The notes below the pieces were generated by a model. That model saw nothing but the letters and a program-made list of their open reading frames with translations, was not told where the DNA came from and did no database searches. Both the position numbers and the translations under genes were made by a program. From Marinomonas pollencensis (GTDB lineage: Bacteria > Pseudomonadota > Gammaproteobacteria > Pseudomonadales > Marinomonadaceae): DNA of 64,000 bases. The DNA lies in NCBI RefSeq assembly GCF_003387375.1, contig NZ_QUNG01000009.1, positions 1 to 64,000 of the forward strand, given 5' to 3'. How positions within the stretch are numbered: position 1 is the first letter of the stretch; each line of letters starts with the position of its first letter. Positions 27,594-39,791 of this stretch are shown one piece after another.

Positions 27594-30500
27594 ATGAATG
27601 CAGGTCTTTATCGTCCTGGCGAATTCAAAGACAACTGTGGCTTTGGCTTAATTGCACATATGGAAGGCAATGCAAGCCATGAACTATTAAAAACAGCCAT
27701 TGAGTCTTTGACATGTATGACGCACCGTGGGGGCATCGCTGCCGATGGCAAAACTGGCGATGGCTGTGGTCTTCTTATTCAAAAGCCGGATACTTTTCTA
27801 CGCGGCGAAGCTGAGTCTTTATTTAGCCACACCTTGTCTGATCTTTATGGTATCGGCATGGTTTTCTTGGACCAAGACGTCACTGCGGCTAGCGAGCAGC
27901 GTGAGGTTTTGACGAGACAGTTAAAAGAACAAGGTTTAAACGTTGTTGGTTGGCGTGAAGTGCCAACGGACGCGTCTTGTCTAGGTCGTATTGCTGAAGA
28001 GTGCTTGCCACGTATTGAGCAGGTATTTGTCGACAGCAATCGTATGGACGCTCGCACTTTCTCGACGCGTTTGTTTGTTGCTCGTCGTCAAACGGAAATC
28101 GAGTTAGCGAACTTTGAAAACTTCTATATCTGTTCTTTATCTGACAAAGTCTTGTCTTACAAAGGCCTAATGATGCCTGCCGATTTGCCGGTATTTTATA
28201 AAGACCTAGGCAACGAGGCACTACAAACGGCAATCTGTGTTTTTCACCAACGTTTCTCTACTAATACTTTGCCAAAATGGCCGTTGGCACAGCCATTCCG
28301 CATGTTGGCGCATAATGGTGAAATCAACACGATCGAAGGTAACCGTAATTGGGCTTTAGCACGTGGCAGTAAACTGCGTTCACCATTGATTCCTGAACTT
28401 CAAGATTTACAACCATTGGTTAATTTGACCGGTTCTGACTCGTCTTCTATGGACAATATGTTAGAAGTATTGGTGACCGGTGGGGTCGATATTTTCCGTG
28501 CTGCGCGCTTGATTATTCCGCCAGCCTGGCAAAATGTTGAGAACATGGATCCAGAGTTGCGTGCTTTCTATCAGTACAACTCAATGCACATGGACCCATG
28601 GGACGGCCCAGCGGGTCTGGTTATGACTGATGGTCGTCACGCTATCTGCATGTTAGACCGTAACGGTTTGCGTCCTTCTCGTTGGGTGATCACCAAAAAC
28701 GGCTTTATTACGCTGGCATCTGAAATCGGTACTTACGATTACAAACCAGAAGATGTGGTATCGAAAGGCCGTGTTGGTCCTGGTCAAATGCTGGTGGTAG
28801 ATACTCAGACTGGCCAAGTTTTGCATACCAATGACATCGACAACCGTTTGAAGTCTGCTCATCCTTATAAAAAATGGTTGAAGCAAGAAGCGATCCGCAT
28901 TGAGTCTTTGCTAGAAGAGTCTTCGCTAGAGTTTGAACCTTTCACCACAGAAGAGATGTTGGCTTATCAAAAGATGTTCCAAGTGTCTTTTGAAGAGCGT
29001 GAACAAATTTTCCGTCCATTAGCGGAAAGTGGTCATGAAGCGGTTGGCTCTATGGGAGACGACACGCCAATGGCGGTGATGTCTAGCCAGACTCGTCCGG
29101 TCACCGACTATTTCCGTCAGAAGTTTGCTCAGGTAACGAACCCACCAATAGACCCATTGCGTGAGTCTGTAGTGATGTCTCTAGAAACCTGTATTGGTGT
29201 AGAGCGCAATTTGTTCGAAGAAACACCTAAGCATGCGAACCGTATTATTCTATCGTCGCCGGTTCTATCGCCTCGTAAATACAGCCGTTTGTTGGCGTTG
29301 AACGACCACCGTTTTCGTTTGGTGCGCTTGAATACGAATTACAACCCAGATGAAGTTTCTTTAGAACAAGCAGTGAAGAACTTACGTATTAGTGCAGAAG
29401 AAGTGGTTCGTAATGGTGCGGTGATCGTAGTGCTTACCGATCGTGATATCGAAAAAGGCCATTTGCCTATTCCTGCGCCAATGGCTGTGGGTGCGGTGCA
29501 CCATCACCTAACGGCGGTTGGCTTACGTTGTGACTCTAATATTATTGCCGATACTGGTTTTGCACGTGACCCTCATCAGTTTGCGGTTTTATTAGGCTTT
29601 GGTGCGACAGCTGTTTACCCTTACTTATCTTACCGCTTGATCAATGACATGGTGGATAAAGGGGAGGTCCTAGGTGACCCAATAGGCTGCCATGTGAAAT
29701 ACCGTAAGGGTATCAACAAAGGCCTGATGAAAATCCTATCTAAAATGGGGATTTCCACCATTGCCTCTTATCGTGGCGCCCAGCTTTTTGAAGCGGTTGG
29801 TTTGGATGACAAGGTCGTAGATCTTTGTTTTAAAGGCGTTCCAAGCCGTATTAAAGGTGCTCGTTTTGAGGACTTCCAGCGTGATCAGGTCACCGTGGCC
29901 AACAACGCATGGAAGCAACGTAAACCTATTCAGCAGGGCGGCTACCTTAAGTACGTTCATGATGCGGAATACCATGCTTTTAATCCAGATGTGGTTCGTA
30001 ACCTACAAACAGCAGTAGGCAGTGGCCGATTTGAAGACTTCACGGCTTACACTGAACTCGTTAACAATCGCCCCGCTTCTATGCTTCGCGACTTGTTTAC
30101 CTTGTCCGATAAAGCGAAAGCGATTTCTATTGATGATGTAGAATCTCTGGAAGACATCCTACCGCGCTTTGACTCGGCAGGTATGTCATTAGGTGCATTG
30201 TCTCCAGAAGCGCATGAAGCGTTAGCACAGGCCATGAACGAATTGGGCTGTCGCTCTAACTCTGGTGAGGGTGGTGAAGACCCTGCTCGTCATGGCACTG
30301 AGCGTCGTTCTAAAATCAAACAAATTGCCTCTGGCCGTTTTGGTGTGACGCCTGAATACCTAGTAAACGCTGAAGTCCTACAGATTAAAGTAGCGCAAGG
30401 TGCGAAACCAGGTGAAGGTGGGCAGTTGCCTGGCGGTAAAGTGAACGGTTTGATTGCCCGCTTACGTTACGCGGTTCCAGGTGTTACCTTGATTTCACCA

Positions 30501-32045
30501 CCACCGCATCACGATATTTATTCGATTGAGGATTTGGCTCAGCTGATCTTTGATTTAAAACAAGTTAACCCAGATGCTCTAGTGTCAGTGAAGCTAGTGT
30601 CTGAACCGGGCGTCGGCACGATTGCCGCGGGTGTGGCAAAAGCCTACGCAGACTTGATCACTATCTCAGGTTATGACGGTGGTACGGCGGCGTCGCCATT
30701 AACCTCGATACGTCATGCCGGTTCTCCTTGGGAGTTAGGTTTAGCAGAAGCACAACAAGCGCTGCGCTCTAACGACCTACGTGGCAAGATCCGTTTGCAA
30801 ACAGATGGTGGCTTGAAAACAGGTTTAGACGTTGTTAAAGCGGCTATTTTGGGGGCTGAAAGCTTTGGTTTTGGTACGACACCAATGATCGCCATGGGCT
30901 GTAAGTTCTTACGTATTTGTCACCTTAATAACTGTGCAACAGGGGTGGCAACACAAGATCAAATGCTGCGTGATGAACATTTCATCGGCACCGTAGAAAT
31001 GATTAAAAACTTCTTCCGTTTTATGGCTGAAGATACGCGTTTATGGATGGCGAAGTTAGGTGTGTCACGTTTGCAAGACCTGATCGGACGCACTGATTTA
31101 CTGACGATTTTACCGGGTGAAACGGATAAACAGCAGAATTTAGATCTCTCTCCAATCCTGTTGAATGATGCGATTCCTGCGGATAAACCACAGTATTGCT
31201 TAACACCGCTAAATCCGCCTCATGATAAGGGCTTGTTAGCGCTGAAAATGTGGGAAACAGTACAGTCTGCGGTTGAAGAAAAAGAAGGGGGCGAGTTTAG
31301 CTTCCGTGTCACCAACTGTGACCGCTCTATTGGAGCGCGTTTATCTGGTGAAATCGCGAAACGTTACGGTAACCAAGGCATGTCCGATGTTCCATTAACA
31401 TTGAAACTATCAGGTACTGCTGGACAAAGTTTTGGTGTCTGGAATGCGGGTGGTTTGAACATGTATCTTGAAGGTGATGCGAACGATTACGTAGGTAAAG
31501 GCATGACGGGCGGTAAGCTTGTTATTCGCCCACCACGTCACTCTGCTTTTGAATCTCAAGATACGGTTATTATTGGTAACACCTGTTTATACGGTGCGAC
31601 TGGCGGTAAATTATTTGCCGCTGGTATTGCGGGTGAACGCTTTGCTGTACGTAACTCGGGGACCCATGCTGTTATTGAAGGGGCAGGGGATCACTGTTGT
31701 GAATATATGACAGGTGGATTGGTAACCGTACTGGGTGATACTGGCTACAACTTTGGTGCTGGTATGACAGGCGGCTTTGCTTACGTATTGGATATGGATC
31801 GTACCTTCGTGGACAAATACAACCATGAGTTGGTTGAAATCCAGCGCGTAGGAACGGAAATAACCGAAGAATATCGTTCTCATTTGCGTAGTGTGATTGA
31901 AGAATATGTTCGAGAAACTGACAGCGAATGGGGCAAAGAAATCTTAGAAAACTTCTATGACTACATTGGCAAATTCTGGCTAGTAAAACCAAAAGCCGCG
32001 AGTTTAGGTGCGCTGTTAGATAGTACTCGTCAGCGCCCAGAATAA
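27594..32045 (+). CDS. gltB: glutamate synthase (NADPH) large subunit
   Basis: Makes two glutamates from glutamine and 2-oxoglutarate, with GltD. From ATG 27594 (RBS GGGAG seven bases ahead) the product is 1483 residues. A 14-residue propeptide precedes the catalytic Cys15 in [11 protein letters not shown], the N-terminal nucleophile of the glutaminase domain (to about 430). The FMN synthase domain contains [12 protein letters not shown] and the 3Fe-4S cysteines in [15 protein letters not shown]. The C-terminal beta-helix has GGKLVIRPP and related repeats. A TTG at 27558 would add 12 residues and is rejected. gltD follows 97 bp later. Confidence 0.97.
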   Translation: MNAGLYRPGEFKDNCGFGLIAHMEGNASHELLKTAIESLTCMTHRGGIAADGKTGDGCGLLIQKPDTFLRGEAESLFSHTLSDLYGIGMVFLDQDVTAASEQREVLTRQLKEQGLNVVGWREVPTDASCLGRIAEECLPRIEQVFVDSNRMDARTFSTRLFVARRQTEIELANFENFYICSLSDKVLSYKGLMMPADLPVFYKDLGNEALQTAICVFHQRFSTNTLPKWPLAQPFRMLAHNGEINTIEGNRNWALARGSKLRSPLIPELQDLQPLVNLTGSDSSSMDNMLEVLVTGGVDIFRAARLIIPPAWQNVENMDPELRAFYQYNSMHMDPWDGPAGLVMTDGRHAICMLDRNGLRPSRWVITKNGFITLASEIGTYDYKPEDVVSKGRVGPGQMLVVDTQTGQVLHTNDIDNRLKSAHPYKKWLKQEAIRIESLLEESSLEFEPFTTEEMLAYQKMFQVSFEEREQIFRPLAESGHEAVGSMGDDTPMAVMSSQTRPVTDYFRQKFAQVTNPPIDPLRESVVMSLETCIGVERNLFEETPKHANRIILSSPVLSPRKYSRLLALNDHRFRLVRLNTNYNPDEVSLEQAVKNLRISAEEVVRNGAVIVVLTDRDIEKGHLPIPAPMAVGAVHHHLTAVGLRCDSNIIADTGFARDPHQFAVLLGFGATAVYPYLSYRLINDMVDKGEVLGDPIGCHVKYRKGINKGLMKILSKMGISTIASYRGAQLFEAVGLDDKVVDLCFKGVPSRIKGARFEDFQRDQVTVANNAWKQRKPIQQGGYLKYVHDAEYHAFNPDVVRNLQTAVGSGRFEDFTAYTELVNNRPASMLRDLFTLSDKAKAISIDDVESLEDILPRFDSAGMSLGALSPEAHEALAQAMNELGCRSNSGEGGEDPARHGTERRSKIKQIASGRFGVTPEYLVNAEVLQIKVAQGAKPGEGGQLPGGKVNGLIARLRYAVPGVTLISPPPHHDIYSIEDLAQLIFDLKQVNPDALVSVKLVSEPGVGTIAAGVAKAYADLITISGYDGGTAASPLTSIRHAGSPWELGLAEAQQALRSNDLRGKIRLQTDGGLKTGLDVVKAAILGAESFGFGTTPMIAMGCKFLRICHLNNCATGVATQDQMLRDEHFIGTVEMIKNFFRFMAEDTRLWMAKLGVSRLQDLIGRTDLLTILPGETDKQQNLDLSPILLNDAIPADKPQYCLTPLNPPHDKGLLALKMWETVQSAVEEKEGGEFSFRVTNCDRSIGARLSGEIAKRYGNQGMSDVPLTLKLSGTAGQSFGVWNAGGLNMYLEGDANDYVGKGMTGGKLVIRPPRHSAFESQDTVIIGNTCLYGATGGKLFAAGIAGERFAVRNSGTHAVIEGAGDHCCEYMTGGLVTVLGDTGYNFGAGMTGGFAYVLDMDRTFVDKYNHELVEIQRVGTEITEEYRSHLRSVIEEYVRETDSEWGKEILENFYDYIGKFWLVKPKAASLGALLDSTRQRPE

Positions 32046-32104
32046 AACTTGGCGAGTGGTGCAAAGCACCATTAATGAATCAGTTTGACCCATTTGAGAG
32101 AAGT

Positions 32105-32124
32105 GCCGCTTGTACGCAAGCGGC
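32105..32124 (+). other. intercistronic hairpin between gltB and gltD
   Basis: GCCGCTTG (32105-32112) and CAAGCGGC (32117-32124) pair perfectly around a TACG tetraloop, just before the gltD ribosome site (AGGAG). There is no T run, so it is not a terminator. It may be an mRNA-stability or processing element. Confidence 0.55.
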
Positions 32125-32136
32125 CATAGGAGATAG

Positions 32137-33564
<1,428 letters not shown>

Positions 33565-33621
33565 CTTAAAGTAACTTATGGTGCTCATTATTTTTTACAA
33601 AGTGAGTGCTATATGTTTCAC

Positions 33622-33658
33622 AAAAGCACTTTTTTGATTTCCAAAAAAGTGCTTTTTT
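33622..33658 (+). terminator. terminator of gltBD
   Basis: A 14-bp perfect stem, 33622-33635 (AAAAGCACTTTTTT) with 33643-33656, loop GATTTCC, ending in six T. Confidence 0.88.
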
Positions 33659-33770
33659 CGTTTTAAGACCATACCATGGTTATCTAAAGACGGGCTTAAG
33701 CGAATGAGCTTACAGCATGCATAAATGGTCTACACTTAGTGAACTAAGATGACCTGTGTGACGGTGTAGG

Positions 33771-33977
33771 ATGATTGATAGCCCTTGTATTAGACAGTGT
33801 TGCCTTAATGAGCAAGATATTTGCCTAGGTTGCTTTCGTTCTTTAAAAGAGATTTTAGCCTGGTCAGCCGCGTCGCAAAACGAGAAACAAGATACGCTCA
33901 ACTGTATTGCAGAGCGTAGGGCACAAGCAGATCACAGGGAGATTCATAGCATCTTTATATCATCCAAGAAGACCTGA
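33771..33977 (+). CDS. DUF1289 small cysteine-rich protein
   Basis: A 68-residue protein matching DUF1289. The domain begins SPCIRQCCLNEQDICLGC with four conserved cysteines, followed by FRSLKEILAWS. The cysteine spacing suggests metal or iron-sulfur binding, but no function is established. ATG 33771 follows a GTAGG ribosome-like site. The next small gene starts 41 bp after its stop on the same strand, so the two may be cotranscribed. Confidence 0.82.
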   Translation: MIDSPCIRQCCLNEQDICLGCFRSLKEILAWSAASQNEKQDTLNCIAERRAQADHREIHSIFISSKKT

Positions 33978-34018
33978 CTGACGTATCTAAGATAAGTCTT
34001 TAATATAAGGGGGAGACT

Positions 34019-34186
34019 ATGTTTTCTTTTTTTAAATCTAACCCGCAAAAAGCGCTCAATAAAGAGTATGAGAAACTACTGGAAAAAGCGATGCAGGCCC
34101 AACGAGCAGGGGATATTAAGCGTTATGCAGAGCTAACAGCACAAGCCGAAATGGTAAAAGCAAAGCGAGATATGGAAGCTTCCTAG
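34019..34186 (+). CDS. DUF6435-type small protein
   Basis: A 55-residue reading frame with an excellent ribosome site (AGGGGGAG four bases before ATG 34019). It begins MFSFFKSNPQKALNKEYEKL and continues as one amphipathic helix, with QAQRAGDIKRYAELTAQAE in the middle. It matches my memory of the small family DUF6435, common in gammaproteobacteria, of unknown function. The highly charged helix suggests a coiled coil or binding peptide. A terminator follows 35 bp after the stop. Confidence 0.8.
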   Translation: MFSFFKSNPQKALNKEYEKLLEKAMQAQRAGDIKRYAELTAQAEMVKAKRDMEAS

Positions 34187-34220
34187 CGTTTTGCGCAGGC
34201 TAACAGGCAGAATAAAGACG

Positions 34221-34252
34221 AAAAAACGATGTGCAGTAGCACATCGCTTTTT
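34221..34252. terminator. bidirectional terminator
   Basis: CGATGTGC (34227-34234) pairs with GCACATCG (34239-34246), loop AGTA, flanked by six A and then CTTTTT. It lies between the plus-strand small gene and the convergent antiporter gene. Confidence 0.85.
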
Positions 34253-34273
34253 ACATTTTACCGGATTTTCAGG

Positions 34274-35836
34274 TTAGCGAATCAAACTCAAACTCTCTTC
34301 GGCAAAACCTGTTCCGGCTTCGGTATAGAAGTTAAAGACATTATCTATACCGCTATTTATCAGGATTTCGCGTTCATCTTGATAGCGTGCTATAGCGGCA
34401 ATTTGGCCTGTGTAATTGGCTTTACGTAACTGCACCGCCACATTAGTAGTGTCTTCTGTTGCAGGTAATGCTAATAACACTAAATGAATGCTTGACGTAT
34501 CAAGACGCTCCCAAAGGTCAGCATCTTCCCCATCGCCATAAAATACGTTCTCTTGGGCAGCTTGCATTTGCGTAATACGATTGCGATCTGCGTCCATCCC
34601 AGCGACGGTTGTTCCCACTAGACCTTTTAATGACTCAAAGGCGCCGCGTCCTACGCGTCCTAATCCGACCACTAAGATTTCCGTATCAACAGGTTGAACA
34701 AAAACATCTTCAGGTAAGCAGGTAGGGTGTTCAAAGCGACGAATGGTCTCTTTGTTTTTACGGTATAAGCGATGGACATTGCGATACAGCAAACTGGTCA
34801 CGATAAAAGAGAAGGATACTGCTAAGGCTAACACCACAAGCCATTCTTTCGCGAGCCAACCATTGGCCACACTAAGAGCAACGACAATCAAGCCAAATTC
34901 ACTGTAATTCGATAACACAATAGAGGACAAGAATGCGGTACGGCCACGTAATTTCAGCTTAGTAAATAAGGCAAAAAACAGAGCGAACTTTAGCAGAATA
35001 ACCACGGAAATAAGTAGGCTAACCATGACCATATTAAGGGTTGGCAACGCGGTAAAACCGATGGACAAGAAAAAGCCGATAAGGAACAGATCCTTGAAGT
35101 TCATTAGCGCTTTATTCATTTCCGCCGCTTTACTGTGTGAAGCGAGTAAAATGCCGAAAATGAGTGCCCCTAGGTCGCCTTTCACGCCTACAAGGTAAAA
35201 CAGTTCATAACCACCGAGTGCCAGAAAAAGTCCAGTAAGCGGGAGCATTTCACCGTGACCAGCTTTATCGACGATTTTATTAAACACAGGGCGAATTAAT
35301 ATTAAGCCAAACAATGCCAACGCCCAGAGCGAAGGGATTTTTCCGGTGGCAAATACTAAAAAGACAACCGCAACTATGTCTTGCATGACCAAAATGCCTA
35401 AGGCTAATTGTCCATGACGAGTTTTTAATTCACTGCTCTCCTCAAGTAGCTTGACGATACAAACTGTACTAGAAAAACTAAGAGCAAAACCAAGCAGTGC
35501 CGCGGTTTTGAAATCCAATATATCAAAGAAAGGAAGACTTAAGCTGCCTAATAATAAGCAGACAGCCATCAGTAGTAAGGACCACAAACTCATATGACCA
35601 AGGGTGGAGGCCCAGACTTCGCGCTTTAATAAATCTCTCACATGGAGCTTTAAGCCAATGCAAAATAGCATCAAGGTAATACCAAGGTTCGCTAAAGAGT
35701 CTAGAGTGCTACTGGGTTGCATACCAAAAGCATTTAGTAAAAAGCCGGCTAACAAAAAGCCAATAAGCGGTGGTAAATTAATGAGTTTCACGGCAAGGCC
35801 GCAAACAAAAGCAAATAATATCCAAATAAATTCCAT
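34274..35836 (-). CDS. CPA2 cation/proton antiporter with RCK (TrkA-N) domain
   Basis: Inner-membrane monovalent cation:proton antiporter, 520 residues. About twelve hydrophobic helices fill residues 1-370, with the Na_H_exchanger pattern. A cytoplasmic TrkA-N (RCK) domain follows at about 390-510, its nucleotide-binding motif VVGLGRVGRGAFE near residue 393. The layout matches the KefB/KefC/YbaL group. The ligand (NAD(H), glutathione adducts or other) and ion (K+ or Na+) cannot be read here. No KefF/KefG-type ancillary gene is adjacent. Confidence 0.88.
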   Translation of the reverse strand: MEFIWILFAFVCGLAVKLINLPPLIGFLLAGFLLNAFGMQPSSTLDSLANLGITLMLFCIGLKLHVRDLLKREVWASTLGHMSLWSLLLMAVCLLLGSLSLPFFDILDFKTAALLGFALSFSSTVCIVKLLEESSELKTRHGQLALGILVMQDIVAVVFLVFATGKIPSLWALALFGLILIRPVFNKIVDKAGHGEMLPLTGLFLALGGYELFYLVGVKGDLGALIFGILLASHSKAAEMNKALMNFKDLFLIGFFLSIGFTALPTLNMVMVSLLISVVILLKFALFFALFTKLKLRGRTAFLSSIVLSNYSEFGLIVVALSVANGWLAKEWLVVLALAVSFSFIVTSLLYRNVHRLYRKNKETIRRFEHPTCLPEDVFVQPVDTEILVVGLGRVGRGAFESLKGLVGTTVAGMDADRNRITQMQAAQENVFYGDGEDADLWERLDTSSIHLVLLALPATEDTTNVAVQLRKANYTGQIAAIARYQDEREILINSGIDNVFNFYTEAGTGFAEESLSLIR

Positions 35837-36166
35837 GTAATCCTTCTAATTCTCTAAAAACCGTTAGCGTGCCAAAGTACACTCACTGTGGTGCTGATTA
35901 TGATACGAAATTCACACTTAAAGGACATTAGGAATATTGCGCTTGAGGCGCTTTTTTCGCGCATGATCTACGCTTTTATCCGCCTTTTTCTAAACCTATG
36001 ATCAAGTATGTCGATTAATGAAGCCGCCTATTCTGTTGTGTGTTTGATGCTCAATAATAAGTCGTCTTTTTTATATTGGTTGGCATATCTTGTTGGCTAA
36101 TTAGGTGTGAAAGAAAGGTATAGACGCGTACACTGCGCTTTTTATGACTTTGAATTAGGAACAAGA
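35837..36166. other. 330-bp divergent intergenic region
   Basis: It lies between the antiporter (minus) and the MFS exporter (plus). It is A/T-rich and contains no credible open frame. A weak GCGC-TTGAG-GCGC hairpin at 35939-35951 is followed by six T, but the stem is only four base pairs. Both genes' promoters must lie here; no clear operator was seen. Confidence 0.45.
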
Positions 36167-37399
36167 ATGTCGACCCCTGAAACTTCCCCTTTAAACTCAT
36201 TGGCAAAACGCTTGCCAGAAAAAGAGTTTATTGCGCTGTTTGCTTTAATGATGTCATTGACGGCATTGAGTATGGATGCAGTGTTGCCGGCTTTTCCTGA
36301 TATCACCCAAGCTTTTTTGGTGACAGATTATCACCAGACCCAATGGATAGTGACTGGGTTAGTATTTGGTATGGTATTTGGTGAGATTATTTTTGGTCCT
36401 TTATCAGACGCTATTGGGCGCCGTAAAACGATTTTAATTGGTGTGGGTATTTATGCCTTAGGCACTGTTATGGCAATGACAGCCCAAAGTTTGCCTATGT
36501 TGTTATTGGGACGAGTAGTGCAAGGCATCGGTGTAGCAGGTCCTAAAATTGCGTCTAGAGCGTTAATCCGAGACCTTTATAAAGGCGCTGCGATGGCAAG
36601 AATCATGTCTTATGTGATGGTGATTTTTATTTTAGTGCCTATGTTAGCGCCCTGGTTTGGTCAAAAGGTGATGTTGTTAGGCGGTTGGCGTTGGATTTTT
36701 GTTGCTTTTTTAGTGCAAGCGACCATCGCAACCTTATGGTTTGTCTTACGTCAGGGGGAAACGTTAGCGAAACAGCAGCGTCAGCCTTTTCGACCATCGC
36801 GTTTAATACGAGATGCGCGAAATATTTTTCAGCGTATTGATGTTGTGTGCTATATCGCAATCACAGGGTGTGTGTTCAGCGGCATGCTGTTGTATTTGAG
36901 TATTGCGCAGTCTATTTTTCAAGATATTTACGGCACTGGAGAGGATTTTCCACTTTATTTTGCGTTACTGTCTTGTGGTGCAGGGGTTGCGTCTTTTACC
37001 AATGGCAACATAGTCATGCGTCTAGGTATGGCGCTGTTGGTGAAAGCGGCTCTGATTTTGTTAGCGACAACCTCTGTGGTAATGCTGACAAGTGCGTTGG
37101 TTCATCAGGGGGTGCCGCCTTTATGGCTATTCTTAACATTAGGGGTCTTGGTGTTTTTTTGCCAAGGTCTGTTGTTTGGTAATATTAACGCCATGGCGAT
37201 GGAGCCATTGGGCCGCACCGCAGGGCTTGGCGCAGCCATCGTCTCGGCATCGTCAAGCTTGATTGGAGTAATGCTCTCTTCTCTGGTTGGCTTATTTTAC
37301 GCCGACTCTGTTACACCATTGGCGTGTGGTTTTTTGATTTTCTCTTCTACCAGTTTGGTGCTATTGCACATTGCCAAGCGCTTTCCCTCTGAGAAATAG
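36167..37399 (+). CDS. MFS transporter, Bcr/CflA drug-efflux type
   Basis: A 410-residue, 12-helix proton-driven exporter. Family marks are MSLTALSMDAVLPAFPDI in helix 1, the loop 2-3 motif GPLSDAIGRRKTILIG, and GRVVQGIGVAGPKIASRALI in helix 4-5 (motif C-like). The start is taken as ATG 36167, eight bases after AGGA. A longer reading from GTG 36107 would add 20 residues with no ribosome site. The substrate is unknown; relatives export bicyclomycin, chloramphenicol or sulfonamides. Confidence 0.9.
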   Translation: MSTPETSPLNSLAKRLPEKEFIALFALMMSLTALSMDAVLPAFPDITQAFLVTDYHQTQWIVTGLVFGMVFGEIIFGPLSDAIGRRKTILIGVGIYALGTVMAMTAQSLPMLLLGRVVQGIGVAGPKIASRALIRDLYKGAAMARIMSYVMVIFILVPMLAPWFGQKVMLLGGWRWIFVAFLVQATIATLWFVLRQGETLAKQQRQPFRPSRLIRDARNIFQRIDVVCYIAITGCVFSGMLLYLSIAQSIFQDIYGTGEDFPLYFALLSCGAGVASFTNGNIVMRLGMALLVKAALILLATTSVVMLTSALVHQGVPPLWLFLTLGVLVFFCQGLLFGNINAMAMEPLGRTAGLGAAIVSASSSLIGVMLSSLVGLFYADSVTPLACGFLIFSSTSLVLLHIAKRFPSEK

Positions 37400-37552
37400 C
37401 GCTCGGCAAATTGCACTTTAGCCATCTATAAGCCGCGTATTTTAAGGCTGCATCATGGTTTTAAATAGGCAAATTTCGATATCACGAACTTGTTTTGAAA
37501 ATCACGTATAATCGAAACTCTTTATTTTTACATGTATTAAACATACCCATTT

Positions 37553-38872
37553 ATGACTTCAAACTCAGCTAAACCATCTCTCGCCCGCGAACTCTTCACC
37601 ATGACTTGGCCCATGTTATTTGGCATCTTGTCATTTATGAGTTTTCAGTTAGTAGACAGCGCGTTTATAGGCCAATTAGGCGTGCTTCCATTGGCAGCAC
37701 AGGGCTTTACATTACCTATTCAAATGATAGTGATTGGTTTGCAAGTCGGTCTAGGGATTGCGACAACCGCGATGATCTCTAGGGCATTAGGCGCTGAAAA
37801 AGTTCGTTACGCCAAGCAGTTAGGTGGGTTGGTGTTAATGATTGGCAGCGTTGGCTTGGCCTTTTTCACTGTGCTGATTTGGTTATTGCGACACCCTATA
37901 TTAGCCTTGTTAAGCGCTCCAGAATCGGTGTATCCCGTGATTGACAGTTATTGGCCCCATTGGTTGCTAAGTGCTTGGATCGGTGCCTTAATCTATTTTT
38001 TTTACAGCATCTGTCGTTCTAATGGTAACACCATGTTGCCAGGTGTCATGATGATAGTAACTAGTTTGTTAAACCTCGCGCTGGATCCTATTTTTATCTT
38101 TACCTTAGGGTTAGGTTTGAATGGGGCGGCTATTGCCACGACTTTATCTTTTGTCCTTGGTTTGTTGATCGTTGCACCGCTTGTGACTCGTCGGCATTGG
38201 CTAAGTTTTGACTGGAAAGACCTGAAAATAACGCAAAGTCTCTCTGATATTGGTCATATTATGGGGCCCGCTATGGTGAGTCAGTTGCTGCCTCCTGTAT
38301 CGTCTATGCTTGCCACGAAATTGATTGCTGGCTTTGGTACGGCGGCGGTCGCGTCTTGGGCGTTGGGTTCGCGTTATGAATTTTTCTCTATTGTTGCTGT
38401 GTTAGCACTGACTATGTCCATGCCACCGTTTGTTGGACGTTTGTTAGGAGCGGGTAGAATGGAGGACATTCGTTATATTGTGAAAGTGGCCTGCCGCTTT
38501 GTGTTGTTATTTCAGCTATTAATCGCCGTGGTGACTTTGTTGGTTGCCAGTGGTTTAGCCAGTTTGATGACCAGTGAGCCAGAAGTACAACAGATTCTTC
38601 GTTGGCACCTGATGGTGGTGCCGATCAGTTTAGGGCCGCTTGGTGTTTGTATGTTGATGGTGTCGATTTCTAATGCTTTAGGTAAATCCTATACCGCATT
38701 GGTTATTTCAGCTTTGCGCCTGTTTGCTTTCTTTTTGCCTTGTCTCTGGCTTGGCGCGGAGATAGCTGAGCTGAAGGGACTTTTTGCTGGGGTATTGGCA
38801 GGTAATTTACTGGCAGGGATTGCTTCTTGGTATATCTATTGTCGCGCACTGAGGATGCTAGAAAAAGCATAA
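37553..38872 (+). CDS. MATE-family multidrug/metabolite exporter
   Basis: A 439-residue membrane protein with twelve predicted helices in two halves, typical of MATE (NorM/DinF) cation-coupled exporters. Recognisable segments are FQLVDSAFIGQLGVLPLAA in helix 2 and GLGLNGAAIATTLSFVLG near residue 190. Helices of the second half repeat the pattern. The substrate cannot be inferred. It is a single gene, closed by a strong hairpin. Confidence 0.9.
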   Translation: MTSNSAKPSLARELFTMTWPMLFGILSFMSFQLVDSAFIGQLGVLPLAAQGFTLPIQMIVIGLQVGLGIATTAMISRALGAEKVRYAKQLGGLVLMIGSVGLAFFTVLIWLLRHPILALLSAPESVYPVIDSYWPHWLLSAWIGALIYFFYSICRSNGNTMLPGVMMIVTSLLNLALDPIFIFTLGLGLNGAAIATTLSFVLGLLIVAPLVTRRHWLSFDWKDLKITQSLSDIGHIMGPAMVSQLLPPVSSMLATKLIAGFGTAAVASWALGSRYEFFSIVAVLALTMSMPPFVGRLLGAGRMEDIRYIVKVACRFVLLFQLLIAVVTLLVASGLASLMTSEPEVQQILRWHLMVVPISLGPLGVCMLMVSISNALGKSYTALVISALRLFAFFLPCLWLGAEIAELKGLFAGVLAGNLLAGIASWYIYCRALRMLEKA

Positions 38873-38906
38873 ATTGGTTGTTGCTCACTGATGAGTCTGT
38901 TTTTAC

Positions 38907-38950
38907 ACAACGCCATTTGATAGAGGCTATCAAGTGGCGTTGTTGGTTTT
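38907..38950 (+). terminator. terminator of the MATE gene
   Basis: A 17-bp stem (38907-38923 with 38927-38943, one G-T pair) with an AGG loop, then GGTTTT. Confidence 0.75.
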
Positions 38951-39062
38951 ATCCCTTCAATGTGAACAAAAGTCATTTTGGGAGAGGCGCTTTACCCGGT
39001 GAATAGAGCATATTTCGCAAATATGAAGCTCCTTGCACAATTGTTTAGTTGAAAACGTATTT

Positions 39063-39097
39063 GAGAATGAATACCATTTGTTTTATTAGTCATTCTC
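39063..39097. promoter_or_regulatory. Fur-like inverted repeat upstream of exbB
   Basis: GAGAATGA (39063-39070) and TCATTCTC (39090-39097) are perfect inverted arms. Windows starting at each arm match the 19-bp Fur consensus at about 11-12 positions by hand. The position just before exbB and the iron-uptake role of TonB systems support Fur control; the individual site scores are modest. Confidence 0.45.
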
Positions 39098-39113
39098 TTA
39101 TTTGGAGTTCAAC

Positions 39114-39791
39114 GTGGAAAATTCAGTACAGCAGCAGATTGTTGATTTTTTGCAGGTCGGTGGACCTGTAGTATGGATCTTAATGGGGTTCTCTGTTGTT
39201 GCCTTGACGATTGTTTTAATGAAACTGTGGCAGTTTGCTTCGTTGCGTGCAGAAAGTCGTAAAACGGTTGATAAAGCGTTGCAAGCATGGCGTCAGCAAA
39301 ACTCAAATCAGGCACTAGAGTTATTGGATGAAACACGTCCTGTTGATTCGTTGGTGGGTTTTTCGATTCGTTCACTACAATCCGGTCAGATGGAAGTAGA
39401 CCGTATTCGTGAAGAAGTAGAACGACTGGCAATGAACAAACTGAATCAACTACGTTCGTATTTCCGCCCGCTAGAAATCATTGCTTCCTTAAGCCCACTA
39501 TTAGGTCTGTTAGGAACCGTGCTCGGTATGATTACCGCATTCCAGCAAATGGAGGGGGCAGGCAGTCAAGTGGATCCTTCTGTGTTGTCTGGCGGTATCT
39601 GGCAGGCACTATTAACCACGGCAGTGGGTTTGGCTGTTGCTATTCCCGTTGTGACTATGCACAGCTGGTTAGAGCGTAAGGTAGAGCGTATTTCTCATAT
39701 GGTGAATGACGCAGTGACACAAGTCTTCACTTGCAAAGAAGCAGAGCGCTTAGTGGCTAAGGCTGCGAAAGAGGTTTTACATGCCGCTTAA
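39114..39791 (+). CDS. exbB: ExbB/TolQ-family proton-channel subunit
   Basis: Inner-membrane motor protein that couples the proton gradient to TonB. The 225-residue protein has a first transmembrane helix near residues 18-40 (VVWILMGFSVVALTIVLMKL) and a cytoplasmic loop. The MotA/TolQ/ExbB domain follows, with two helices (LSPLLGLLGTVLGMITAF and LLTTAVGLAVAIPVV). GTG 39114 is chosen because GGAG lies seven bases ahead; the upstream TTG at 39102 overlaps that site. It overlaps the next gene by 11 bp. Confidence 0.92.
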   Translation: MENSVQQQIVDFLQVGGPVVWILMGFSVVALTIVLMKLWQFASLRAESRKTVDKALQAWRQQNSNQALELLDETRPVDSLVGFSIRSLQSGQMEVDRIREEVERLAMNKLNQLRSYFRPLEIIASLSPLLGLLGTVLGMITAFQQMEGAGSQVDPSVLSGGIWQALLTTAVGLAVAIPVVTMHSWLERKVERISHMVNDAVTQVFTCKEAERLVAKAAKEVLHAA

